DNA of 64,000 nucleotides from Sclerodactyla briareus (taxonomy: Eukaryota; Echinodermata; Holothuroidea; Dendrochirotida; Sclerodactylidae). The stretch is from assembly GCA_026419785.1 (NCBI GenBank), contig JAODTK010004387.1:1-64000 (forward strand), given 5' to 3'. A program made the position numbers and the translations under genes. Below the pieces are notes generated by a model. It saw nothing but the letters and a program-made list of their open reading frames with translations. It did not search any database and was not told the origin of the DNA. Below, piece by piece: positions 44,453 through 55,950 of this stretch (its first letter is position 1; every line of letters starts with the position of its first letter).

Positions 44453-45603
44453 AACATGATATGGCGAAACATCCCTCTTGTGCAGCTAACTTTCCTTGGA
44501 TAGAACGCCAAATTGTAACCGTATACTGTTTCTTCATCAGAACAGAGGCTCTTGAGATCGGTCTTCGAGAAAAAAAATCTAATGACAGAATCCAATTCTT
44601 CAGAGATTCAGGATGAGTTGGGCAAATGCTGTAGGGCCGCCGGGATCACATCGTTGCACTCGTCTCCAATTTAACAGATGTTTCTATTATGAGAATCGCG
44701 CCATCCCGCCAACCGAGTCCTTTGCATACTCTTGCACAAATATTCAATAGTCGAAATCATATTCCTTGTGGCAGTGATTCATCACCAAAGATCAAGCAGT
44801 CGTGGAATGAAACAAGATAGGGTTTTGTTATCTCTACAAATATCATCATCGTTGAACGGCCCAATGAAGATTAGCAAACAAGTCCAAATGGCGAGGCTCA
44901 AATAAAAGAGGGACATGTGGTCATGTTTTCTCTGGAAATATTAAGACTCCTGAGTCCCCTGGCGGCTATGTTTGTTCAAATGCGAAAATTAAAAAACAGG
45001 GATCTGGTATAATGTTAAACGCAACAGTGCAACATTTTACTCCATGTTTCGATGACCTGAGATGATGTCGATATGCCTAAATCAGCTCGAGTCATAATAA
45101 GTATCCTAACTAAAACAAAGTTTAAAGGAGAGAGAGCAATTTTACTCAGCAGATCACTCCAGTTCGAACTTCTCTTAACATAAATAACCTATTCCCCGTG
45201 ATGTTGTAATCCAGTCTGGCTGAATGTTCGGCCAGACCAGTCGCACCTTATCAGTCTGTTTGTTTCTCAATGAACGACTGCGTTATCGTCAGTTCTTGGT
45301 AACTCGGCTTGTTCTGTTTTGTGTGTGTGTTTTTCATGAATCATTCACAAGTTAGGGTAACACTGACACTGACACTGACTTCAGTGGGTCTCCGACCTGC
45401 CCAATTATATCAGAGGAACATGTCATGTGAATTCACGGGTACGTGCAGTATTTGTTTCCATGGAACGTTTCACAGCTCAGCAACTCAAGAGTTTCATGAG
45501 TTAATCACTCGACAACATGAAATATGTCTAATGAAATATGTGAATTGAAAAAGGAATCAGAGAAGTAATCAGTATCTGTCATTAAGTGGACATTTGAAAA
45601 AGA

Positions 45604-46704
45604 ATGTGTTATCCAGGCAAATCCAGATTTACCTCATATTTGGGTAAAATCGTAAATTGGCTCCCTCTAAGTGAAAGAGGAGACAATTATTCGAAAAATG
45701 TACTCGGTATGATGAATACTGATAAACTGTTTACATTTAATTCATTTTGCGCCTGTCGCACTACTAATATCCTTATTGTTACACAAGCCACGACCAGCTG
45801 ATGATACATGAGTGAGCATTGGTAACGCTACTCTACATACTAGATAACAGTGATACACGGCTGCCACTTAGGCCCTGCCAATCATCTGATTTCTATTCCT
45901 ACAGCCTTATGTGATCCTATGGGAGCCATTTCACTGCCTCATGATCATTATGAAACAACATCTCAAATTATCAGGTCAAACAACGCTCGCATTTTATTGC
46001 TTGCTCGATTAAACCATCCGATAAAATATGCTGAATCGAAAAAACAAATATGCGGTTCGTTTGAGTAATTGCTGCGAACATCATTTCGTCGTTCTTCTAT
46101 TAACATATCCGTATATGTGCAGTACGGAAACTTTATGACTGTTTCGAATAAGTGCCTGGTCGGCAAATTACGACGCTTTAACTACATGTACCTAAGCCAA
46201 TGGGCTAAACTTCCCTTCAAGGAAATTGGACGAAATGTGCGGCATCTGGAGTTAATTCACTACTACATGTAGAGACCAAAGCCACTCTCCTGTTTCGACT
46301 GCACGCCAATGACACCGTCTCCTCTAAGGGAAAGTCATGGAAATGACAGAGCACGTCACACGAGGAATATGTTATACAGTTTTGTTACAAACAGGAAAGA
46401 TGTGGATGTTGCCGCATTGACCAGAACCTACAACTGTTTTTTCTTTATCAACATTATGTCACACATTTTCGTGGGTAAATCATCTCACAACGGCGAGTTG
46501 ATCTCTTCTCACAGGCTACTGTCCCAACTCTATATATCGATGTTTACCATGGTCAGTATCCATGCAACGTTCCATGCCCCCTTTAGTACAGCATGCCCCC
46601 CTAGTAGTTATATCCCCCTCGCTGGTTCATTATACGTAGATGCCAGGTCATTTATTGCCTACTCGACCATCTCAATAGGACGGGGAATGGACAGTCGGGT
46701 ATAA
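45604..46704 (+). other. Unusually open reading phase, no recognised gene
   Basis: Frames at 45,604-45,801, 45,850-46,272 (one stop inside) and 46,309-46,704 all lie in the same phase. From 45,850 to 46,704 only two stops occur in 285 codons, fewer than AT-rich random sequence would give. Composition of the predicted peptide is not clearly protein-like and no motif is recognised. It may be a decayed exon or chance. Confidence 0.25.
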
Positions 46705-46709
46705 ACGTA

Positions 46710-47740
46710 ATGAATGCCTGAAAAGTAGTGACATTCATCGTCATTGTGATTTATACTGCTGTAAGAGGCATTGGAAACACACTGAGCGTTGGCAATGCTA
46801 GCTGAAATGTCGGATTTCCCTTTAGTGCCAAACAATATGTTAACGTGTAGTTTCGTTTTCATTTTTTATTCCGATAACGTTCTCTTTTCATTTACCATGT
46901 GCCATATGCTATTCCTCCTAATTTGTAAATGAACTGAGCAAACCTACAGTTGCATTGACACTCGCTGTAGGTGAAGTACAAGTGCTCGATACGAAGACGA
47001 CCTGATCGGTCTCAGTGGCCTAACTAGCGTATGCCACAACCCATGTTGAAGATCAATGATCTGTTTGATGGTGGGTTAATTGCTCAAGCTACTGTAATTA
47101 CTCCAACACTACATTATATACGGTTGCATATCACTGCGGATTATTAGCGAATGCATGAGTCTGGAGCCCGGATGGTCTATTCATCTGTAAAGGTACACGA
47201 GGTCCGATGGCCTGGGAGTCTTAGCAGCTTCAGGTAAGACACTTCAATAAAATGTGTTGCTGCCGAGTACAACCTTGCCCGGTGAGTCTGGAGTCTGAGA
47301 AAACGACATAGGGGGTAAAAATTATTTAGCTGAATGGAAAGTTACAAAGACAAAGTTTGCTGAGTTCCATACCCACAAGGTATGAGACATCATGGTAGAA
47401 ATACCAGCAATTTTCTCTGTCCTGTCCACGGGCACATACTTTAGCCCTGAAAATGAACCCCTTCGGAGCGCCTAACCAGCCCTCAAGTGATTGATTTAGC
47501 TGTAGAGATGTGTAGGACAAAAGTTGTTGTTTCATACATACGAGAGTACCTTGCGTCATAATAGCAATTCTAACAATTGTCGCTTGCTCGTGCCTCGGAC
47601 AGTAGCCCGAAGAGCCCCGCAAATATGGTGTTATTCACTTGAGAAGAGAAGGACCGTTTGCATTTGAACTATTAATACCTTGGGGTTCACTTAATTATAA
47701 ATGAGATCCACTGGCTGAGGCCCCATGCAAAAGGATTGTA
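46710..47740. other. No gene seen
   Basis: A 98-codon minus-strand frame at 47,622-47,326 is the only sizeable one and has no recognised motif. A SINE-like scrap (CTGGGAGTCTTAGCAGCTTC near 47,211) is too weak to call. Confidence 0.5.
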
Positions 47741-47750
47741 GGCATTGCTA

Positions 47751-48095
47751 TCATAATGCGAGGGAACCTCGGCGTATGAAACTCGACAGCTTTTGTCCTT
47801 TTGCCTCTTCAGTTGAATAAGAGCATTCGTTAACTAGTTTGCGGCTCCTCGGATCATGCAAGGTGCGAGGTGGGACCCGGCTAACACAGTCAGACCCTTC
47901 GTGTTCTCTCAGCTGAATGACATTCAAGGCTCCCGAAATAGGGCGTCTACTAAACAATGGTGTCGACAGCCTGTTTGTTGATAGGGCGCATGGCGCGCGC
48001 GCCGTGCTGCAAATCTTCACAGTACACTGAGGCTGTTGATGACAGATATCTGTGTTTGCGAGAATGGGAGCGTTCTTGGAAAAAAGAGAAAACAA
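47751..48095 (-). CDS. Hypothetical 114-codon ORF
   Basis: The frame is open from 48,095 to 47,751 with no recognised motif. The DNA contains a GC-rich GGCGCGCGCGCC tract (about 47,993-48,004) and an AGGGCG word on either side. It is probably non-coding and is listed for length only. Confidence 0.15.
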   Translation of the reverse strand: MFSLFSKNAPILANTDICHQQPQCTVKICSTARAPCALSTNRLSTPLFSRRPISGALNVIQLREHEGSDCVSRVPPRTLHDPRSRKLVNECSYSTEEAKGQKLSSFIRRGSLAL

Positions 48096-48446
48096 AGTAG
48101 CAGAGGTGCTCTTTGAATTAGCTGACCTGGCGCAGTTTTATACCTATTCGAAGTCAAAGTTCCGTTCGAGTGTTGTTCGCACGCCGGAGGTGACTGGAGT
48201 TCAAAAGACAGATTAATGCGCGCGAATTTACACCAAGATTTGATGTGAGGTGGACAACAGAATAGCTATGACGGTTTCAGTGTGTGTACCACTCATTCCA
48301 GTTGATCGTGTTTTTTAACCTTTTGTCAATCCTCATTTTATATGGTGTGAGAAGTACGTACGCACCGAGGTATGCGCTAACGCGAAGAGAGAATTCGAAT
48401 GTAGGCCCACACGATTATTCACATCATCAGTGGTAACTACTTTAGA

Positions 48447-48981
48447 TTATTGGAAGTAATGGTCATTGTATGAATGAACGGGGTTATTCAATAGTCGATT
48501 GCGCTCTGTCCACATGATAATGCAGGCTCCGGGGTAAAATCTATTGTTGGGTGCACTCGCGCATCGTGTTGAATTAACCTTCACCTCTCCTTTCCCGTTG
48601 TGCATGAACCACGGCGCCGGACCCGTTGACTGACCTCTGATATCGATGGTCGCCATCGTTGGGCAAGCGGCACATGTCGCCGAATGAGCGAGCGTCCCAT
48701 GTTATTTTTACTCCGTATGTTGGTATTGCTCGAACCGAGTCCAAGTTACGCAGCGGATGTTTGTTGACCCTGCCTTTCGGCAGGACATCTAGCTGTCGTG
48801 CTTGAGTTACATTTTGGAATGACCGGGGGATCGCATCGTCCGACAAAGTTGAACCACGTTTCACTCGGTAAGTTTTATTCTTAACAGAAGATAACTGACA
48901 TTGTGTTAAAGCGGATGCAGTGTGATCCATATTATGAAGATTTACCTTCGTGAAGAAAATGACCCCCCCCCCCCCCCACAC
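48447..48981 (-). CDS. Hypothetical minus-strand ORFs (135 and 69 codons, overlapping phases)
   Basis: The 135-codon frame (48,981 to 48,574) reads reasonably protein-like (DDAIPRSFQNVTQARQLDVL, ITWDARSFGDMCRL). It is followed in another phase by a 69-codon frame to 48,447. Its apparent start lies in the Gly run made by a C-homopolymer at 48,962-48,977, so the true start would be downstream or in another exon. No family recognised. Confidence 0.25.
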
Positions 48982-48999
48982 ACCTACAGAAGAGTGCGG

Positions 49000-51370
49000 A
49001 TGATTCGCCTTCGCAGCATTATGCCTAATGAGTCAAAAATATAATTGGTAAACAGTATGTAAGAGGAGTTTGGTGCTAGGAACACTCTGCGAGTTACACT
49101 AGCTCTAACGTAGCATCATTGTCTACTCATTTTCAACAACTTTCAGCAAGATTCAAGCAACGACAGCCTTCGTGAACAAGCAATGTCATCAACATACTGT
49201 ACACGTTAGGATATATGGTATCATATTGTCTTTTCAACAAGAAGAAATGCCTTTGATTTCAAAAAAATGCATGAAGTATGTCAAAAATGCAATGAACAAT
49301 CCACAGTACTGGGACATAACTACGACCTGGCTCTGGGAACTCAGATAGATACATCATACCTTGCAAACCTGGCCCCCTCACTGTAATGAATATTATCTCA
49401 GTAAAAAACGCAGCATTGGATTCGCCTCAGAGATGAAAAATGGCATTTACCATCTCGCGTGATTTTTTTTTTCTTTTTGCCGCAAATGAGGATATGTGTA
49501 ATACGCAGTAAATCTTAGTGATGTACAGATAGAAAGGAAACAGAGAGAACCTGATGTCTACTGAGCTTCGGTATTTCGGGCACGTTCCAGTCTTGCGAGA
49601 TATGTATAGCAAACCACTACGAAGTCTGTCACTGTTCTAGTTTACTCGAATGCACTATTGTTAGCACCTAATTTGATCACTGAAACGAGTGCAGGTGTGA
49701 CTCGCATAATGATGTCTGTGGATTCAATATTGCGTTAACCCACTTGCATATTTCAATGGATTCAAGTGCTTCGACGACGTCGCTGAATTGGTTTGCGTAT
49801 AACTCGTTTTAATTCCAATAAATATTACCAGCAACTGTAGAAACGTAGGTAGGATTATAAATGTGATTATATTTGAGATGAAACAGCTTTGAGTACGAGC
49901 CATCTCAAATTCACCCTTGTGTTCATCTCAAGGCTCAAATTAAACGTCGACCTAATGAAGGAACAATATTGACATTTGTTACTCGGATGTTTGATTAGCG
50001 TAGACGAGGTAGTTGAATCCAATCAAACCGAATAGTATAGACGGTAACAAATAGACGTCAAATTATTTGCCACGTTGTTGCCAACTTTGTTATGATGAGT
50101 TGCACACTTTCGTTTTCACCCTATGTTTGAGTGCTGATTTGGTAGTAATTTACCAGCTTATATTTGTTCCTACAGAACACTCAATATTTATCTCAATTGG
50201 CAACACAACAGACTACTTATATAATCAGCTGGGCTTTGCTGGGGTATTGAAATAACAACAATCAGTGAGTCGAAATCAGTTCGAATCGATCACCATCTAT
50301 AATCCAATATTTGATGCAATGACGAACACAGTAATGCTCTGACAGTTGGGTTTCCTGTCAACGTTTTAGGCGAGTGTGAACGTTGCATGAACACAAATTG
50401 AGTGGAAACAGACAAAGTATTTTGTAGTTTAGAACGTGAATTTATTGTCAAATATACGAGTAGGTTACATACAACTGTATAACACTACGCTATACAAGTC
50501 GCTGAGAGAGAAGATATGTGATTTGTTCCACCAGTGAACGTTCACGTGAGCTTTTCAACCGGAAACATATCAGTTATCGTAATAATTTTATCGGTAGATA
50601 TCGGTAGTTATGTCTGGGAGAAGCCGTAAATAATCGTCACTTACGTTAAAGTCATTCTGACCTCCACGTTGCTTGCCACCATTAGCAGATTAGCGAAACA
50701 TTTGCAACGTCTACGAGACGGCGTCAGCCATAGTAGGTAATTTATCAACTTTACCTCAGTAGGGGAATTTAGTACAGTTTGGAATCTCAAAAGCCACAGT
50801 GATTCAGGAAAACAGACTTTCCATGCAAGTAACATAGAAAATAATAATGGAACATCGTTTAATGTTCGTCATATTGGGTGGTTGTGAGTGTTCTGTCCAG
50901 GAGTTGAGTTAGGTACTGAAATACTGGTCTACAGATAGACGCACAGTGTCGTTGTTGACCAGTGTTACTGAATTGTTTGTGAGTTAATGTAAGGCTCAGC
51001 CCATAATAGCTGGAAAACTGCAACGTTCTACGTGAGCAGGAAAGTGAAATCCTTCGCAGACAACGAAGATGCCAGACACCCCTGTTTTAATCTACTTAAC
51101 ACCCAGAAGTGTCGTGCAACACATGAAGCAATATTCACATAGGAATTCATCACCCCTGGAGATGTACATATATCACGGGTATAGAAACTCGGTGAGTTAG
51201 AGAAGTTTGACGTCAATAACCTTTGTGAAACAACCAAGACATTTCTAATTGAAATCGTTTTCACACATAAATTCTGGTTGGTGGCATTCACTTTTCACTG
51301 CTCACTTGTGCTCCAGTTAGAGCGCATCGCCAACGAAGTGTTTCTCGGCGGGCTACTCGTATTGAAATTG
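49000..51370. other. No gene seen
   Basis: AT-rich, short frames only, no repeat shared with other parts of the window noticed. Confidence 0.5.
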
Positions 51371-51374
51371 ATTC

Positions 51375-51610
51375 GAGTTTGACTTTTTTAATTCAACGGG
51401 CTCATGAAGCCAAGTGAGGCTCGTCAGTATTGATCGTGGGGAGCACTGGTGATAACTGGCCTTCTCTCCTCGACTAATGCTCAGAGTATCGAGGCAGGGG
51501 TGTAACCAATGCAACCTGCTCCCGGGAACGTCATGTTAGGTCCCATCTGAAATAACGATTAGTGAACTCCAGGACCCGACCACTTCTAATCCTATGAACC
51601 TGGAGGAGCG
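51375..51610 (-). mobile_element. SINE family S2, copy 4 (minus strand, 5'-truncated)
   Basis: Reverse complement matches the 3' half of 26,085-26,580. Plus-strand anchors: GACTAATGCTCAGAGTATCG near 51,472 (family CTGAGCACTAGTC), CTGCTCCCGGGAACGTCA near 51,518 and AGTGAACTCCAGGACCCGAC near 51,561. The tail end lies toward 51,375. No tRNA head remains. Confidence 0.8.
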
Positions 51611-51619
51611 GAATTTCAA

Positions 51620-53510
51620 TTTCACGGGGACTGCATCACAGCTGATGACGAGGAATCGACAGGTTAGAACTAATCGAGGTCGGGACTGAAGAAATACATC
51701 AGATTCGTAAGCGACACCTTTCAAAAGTGAAATTGTGTTGGTGGCTCTTGTCACAGTGAGAAATGTTAATTTGGGATAAAATGTCATGTGTTATGTGTTC
51801 TCGAAATTTGTAGTTACACAATTCGAAGTGCTCTTTAGTTGTTTCGACAGAAAGAGTTACACCTTCCATTCAGAGTATTTGCTTTACCATATTGACCAAT
51901 TTTGATGTTGTGTGGAAATTATGTTTGGAAATCGAATTGCTAAGTGAATGAGTATGTCTAATTGGTAATCCTTTATTGTCGTAGTCATCCAACGACCACG
52001 CCAATCATGCTCCTGAATGCATAGCTACCACCCTCTTCCGGCCACTGACCTAACTTGTTTGCGCGTTGTGAATGTTTACCTGATATTAATATCATTCAAC
52101 CTGCAACGATTACCGACTAACTTGATGTACATTTGGATCAGTGATAGAGACTTTTGACTTAACTGTAATTCACGTCGTTTTATTGTAATGCTAATATTGA
52201 AATACATATCCGAATTACGCCTATGACACGGTGCAAACAGTGACGATTGTTTCAATCTGCTAATATATAGCACTGATAGAGGATTTCATGATTATTAGGA
52301 CCCCTACTAATTATTATAACGGCAATTTGATATGTTCAAAATTTTAAATCTGGGCGGTAAGGTTAACAATTGACTAGTGTATACTTAATTTTTTTTTTTG
52401 GTCTTCTATTAAATTCTTCTTAAATGTTCTTCTATCATGCTTATGGTGGCGATTTATTATTATTATTATAATAATAATCATAAAATTCACGTGTACCAAT
52501 TACTGTCTGTGAGAGATATACCACAAATGGATTTGATGGAATACCATAAAGATAAACTAATTCAACATTCATATGCACAAACTCCTGGATATTTATAGCC
52601 TTCCTGCGACCCATACAGTTTATTCCTCCTAAGGACACCTTTCTTATTTGCAAAACTGGAATGCGCAGATGCTGTTGATGTAACCCGCGATTTTTCCGCA
52701 CATTCATGACGCCTCTCGCGTCCGCCTATTGGATCCTAGCCCGAATCTTGCAGTTCAATAGTGAGAGGTCATCTATACTATCCTCAGACTGAAACCACCG
52801 CGGCATCAAGCTGAACTGGCCGGCAAACTGCCAATAAAACCTAACACATAGGCCGTTTAAAGCAGAAGTGAAACACTCAATGATTAGTTTTTCTTAATGA
52901 CAATGTAGAGGAAGGAAGCCGTTCGTTGCACTATGATTGATTTGCTGTTTTATATAGACGAATGAAAATGTTCTCAACGACGTTTCAAACTGATATTCTC
53001 TTGCTAAAATTAGGTAATGGACAGGGACAGGGAAAGACTACATTCCCATTACCCATGGAATGGGCAATTCGTTGATTACTGTGTCATCAGCTTATTTAAT
53101 GGAACTTTCATCAACAGGGAAGGTTTTGGATGCCCAAAACACCGATGATGACATTCGATAACTGTTTTTTAACAAAACTAATGTAACGATCTGCGACATA
53201 TGAGTCTCAACTTATTTGAACACGTGATGATACGAATATTCCTAGTCAAAACGTAGGAATTCCACTACAATCTGCTATATTCGCATTCGGCAGCCATTCA
53301 AAGTAGAAAATCCATTCTGTGCTGATTCGCAACTGGCTGGATTTATGTTACTATCCCACCCGTAGTGGAGTGAGTAAAGAAGGAGGTCCGTTGTTGAACA
53401 CTGAACCGTTCAAAGGCATCTTCATATGGAGCATTAATTAATGACCAACGTGTGATGATAACCGAATTGTTTCACCTATTCCCTGTGAACACCGTTTGTT
53501 ACTAACATAC
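51620..53510. other. No gene seen
   Basis: Short frames only. An (ATT/TAA) tract lies at 52,452-52,483 and a T-run at 52,391-52,399. Confidence 0.5.
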
Positions 53511-53547
53511 TGTATAAATCGTGGTATACTTAGGGTTAGGTCAGTAC

Positions 53548-53730
53548 ATGAAAATAAAGGTACACGCTGTGTTTGTTTCTCTATTCCTCTTTCTACAATT
53601 ACTTGATCTTTCTGCTATGGAGAAAGGGTATATACTCGCTCGAATCCGTAGGCCTGGCCTATTGATGCCGCGAACCGCGCTGAACGGCGCCCTATTGTCT
53701 CCGAATTCGAAGTTTCCATGGTCTTACTAG
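53548..53730 (+). CDS. Small secreted-peptide-like ORF, 60 aa
   Basis: Starting at the internal ATG 53,548, the peptide opens with MKIKVHAVFVSLFLFLQLLD. A basic n-region, a hydrophobic core and a Leu-Ser-Ala end make a textbook signal peptide with predicted cleavage near residue 23. The mature part is ~37 residues and cationic, with the dibasic-containing ILARIRRPGLLMPR and an aromatic end FPWSY. That layout fits a neuropeptide or antimicrobial precursor, but no family is recognised and chance remains possible. An in-frame upstream start at 53,521 would hide the signal peptide, so I prefer the second Met. It may also be a first exon. Confidence 0.35.
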   Translation: MKIKVHAVFVSLFLFLQLLDLSAMEKGYILARIRRPGLLMPRTALNGALLSPNSKFPWSY

Positions 53731-53969
53731 GATATTTTCATCGATGCAGTCATCAACACGTAGTTCTATTGAAAATTGGTGTCACTATATTACTTTTTTT
53801 TATGTACTGTCACATCCCTTTCACACCATCCATAGCAGAATTTCAATCCACCTTATCTACTACGTTTCTATTTCTGTCTGGTGCAGAGGAATTCGCGACT
53901 GACACATTGCTAATGAAATAGTTTTCTCACTACACAGAACATAGCCTCGCTGTATAAGGTAATGTCACT

Positions 53970-54239
53970 TCAAGATCCCTCTTCGTGCCCCTTCAGAAAA
54001 TACTCCGGTAGGGATTGTTGAAGAAGAGAGCGGAAGTAGTGATAAATTCGGATAATAAACAGATGGATCACTAGGCGGCTGTTGATTGAATACCCGAAAG
54101 TACTGAGCGAGTGAATACACTGAAACATTCTCCAGAACCTGTTTGTTTTAGTTGATTCGGGATCTTTCTGTACAATAACTCGCCTACTTGCTACTGGCAA
54201 ACAGCTAACAAAAATAACGCCAAGCAGGAATATATCCAT
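53970..54239 (-). CDS. Second secreted-peptide-like ORF, 89 aa, opposite strand
   Basis: The frame is open from 54,305. The Met at 54,239 begins MDIFLLGVIFVSCLPVASRR, which has a hydrophobic core, a small-residue cleavage end (VAS) and then RR. The remainder has few acidic residues, a second hydrophobic patch (LVIHLFIIRIYHYF) and a basic end. No family recognised. It lies ~240 bases from the ORF at 53,548 on the other strand. Lower confidence than that one. Confidence 0.25.
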   Translation of the reverse strand: MDIFLLGVIFVSCLPVASRRVIVQKDPESTKTNRFWRMFQCIHSLSTFGYSINSRLVIHLFIIRIYHYFRSLLQQSLPEYFLKGHEEGS

Positions 54240-55271
54240 ACTTATCGAATGAGCCTTACCCTCCACCAGATGAACCCCGGCCACGAGATCAATAAGTACC
54301 CTCAATAGAAGATAATACAGAGATGGTAATCAACACATCAACTGGCAAAGAGACCTCTGATCTGTTGGGTATCCACACTAGATGAGTTCCGCAGTGGCGA
54401 TCTACAGTGATTCAAACCATCAATGAATATTGACATATACATTGTTATCAACATATATTTTATATTCAATTCCAGTAGGGGTATCGACAAGCGATTCTTG
54501 ACAGATGGACAAGTGCAATACACCGCGTACTATATTTTTCACCGGCGCCCCTAGGCCTACGTCGAATAAATATTATAAGGCTGATGTTTGTTCATAGCTT
54601 AGGCTTTCTGCTATGCCCATATATTAATGCCTAACATAAGTACGGCGATGTCGAGGAACACATGGTGCTTAAACGAATGGTCATTGCATAAGGAGGCGTG
54701 TGTTTGAAGTGGGAATACATTTTCAGTGAAAAGTATGCAAGGCTATACATTTCGTCGAACAACAATGTTCAAGTTGACTAGCCAATGAGCCAGTATTCAC
54801 CAGCGGATCCAGCAGTGTGAATGTGGTGAAGACCCGAACACGAGGCACCTTATTAGGGGGTATGGAAGACCTCCTCCTGGAAAATGTTCGAAATGGAGTG
54901 CTCCGGTGCGTTGTTCCGCAATTCGGAATATAAAAATTAACGCAATAACTTATATAGTTTTCACGGAGTTGATGAACGAATCAAATCTGTTCAATCAAAT
55001 TCGAGAACAATCATGGCAAGTAGGTAATCACCCAATGTCCATCGGGTTTCAATTTGCTTTATCTTACCTATATCATGCGTGGAGAAATTGTTATATTTTG
55101 TTAGAATACGGCTATAATTACTTGATTAACAATGGGTCATCGTTTATAGAGAAAATACTTTCTTACATTGCTTGTATCTGTATCATGTGTATATTAGATC
55201 GATGAAGAGATCTGATGTGTTTTCAACAGCATCAACACTATGCCGTAACATAATGACGATCGTACGATTTA

Positions 55272-55654
55272 GGCTGGGATTCCATAGATGCGTATGCGGG
55301 TCCGGCTACCGCATGTGGACAATAGCCAATTTACGTGAACTGAGCGGGGTCAGTGTTTGAATATGTTCCATTTATTTTGCAAAGATTATATATTGTTGCA
55401 CAGAGGCCAAACAAATATGTTATGAAGCAAATTAACACTGAATATGCGAAATGACCACATATACCAATGTGTATACGGATGCGTATCACCGCGAATGAAT
55501 TCTATCCATTATTTTAAAAAGCCATCACGGCAAAATGCATGGGCTGCTGCATTTCTATAGACTTCTCCTCTGAAAAACGAAACGTTCGTATTTCGGAAAC
55601 ATGTGATTTTCACATCAACCCCGGACGAGCATACGCATCTATGGAACCCCAGCC
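55272..55654. mobile_element. MITE, copy 2 (383 bp, intact ends, Harbinger-like)
   Basis: The left end GGCTGGGATTCCATAGATG and the right end, read backwards, GGCTGGGGTTCCATAGATG differ at one base and continue matching through GCGTATGC. TTA stands directly outside both ends (55,269-55,271 and 55,655-55,657), giving a 3-bp target-site duplication. TWA duplications and short terminal repeats are the mark of PIF/Harbinger elements, so I infer that superfamily. No ORF is present, so it is non-autonomous. A worn relative is at 11,264-11,660. Confidence 0.88.
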
Positions 55655-55658
55655 TTAA

Positions 55659-55950
55659 CTGAGTGGTATGGTTCAGTTGATAGAACATCGGCTTACCACC
55701 CGGAATATCGGGGTTCGGAACTCGGTCTAGTTATACCGAGGACTTCAACAAATACGGTATCTGTTGCCCTCCCTCTGGGCGCTTGCCGCGAGAGACAAAC
55801 GAAGGGTGAGTGAGTTGCCAACTGCGTATCACCCCCCCCCCACACACACAGACATTACGGTACCGGTGGAGAGGCACTGCTTTATACCGTGTACAATTGG
55901 TGAGTCCGATTGCCAAGTTTGCCACCTTGCAGGGTCTCGAATAGGTTAGA
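55659..55950 (+). mobile_element. tRNA-derived SINE family S3, copy 1
   Basis: The head has box A TATGGTTCAGTTGATAG (55,668-55,684), a CTTACCACC anticodon-like loop and box B GGGTTCGGAACTC (55,711-55,723). The body shares TGTTGCC, CTGGGCGCTT, GACAAACGA, GAGTTGCC and TTATACCGTGT with the reverse complement of 63,395-63,713. The family's CCACCTGCTGGGCCTTGAAT-like end is here CCACCTTGCAGGGTCTCGAAT. A C-run and CACACA tract interrupt it at 55,831-55,850. It starts immediately after the MITE's target-site duplication. Confidence 0.8.

Larger units (their letters stand above)
42830..45100 (+). repeat. Segmental duplication C, copy 2 (shorter, with GC-rich insertion)
   Basis: Second tandem copy, starting ~500 bases after copy 1 ends. 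It lacks most of the middle of copy 1 and instead carries 43,770-44,210, which is GC-rich, and the ACAT and CA microsatellites. Divergence from copy 1 is considerable, so the duplication is old. Confidence 0.85.

Noticed and set aside
46309-46704. 131-codon ORF as a confident gene.
   Set aside because: No recognised motif or start context, and peptide composition is not persuasive. Kept only as part of an open-phase observation.
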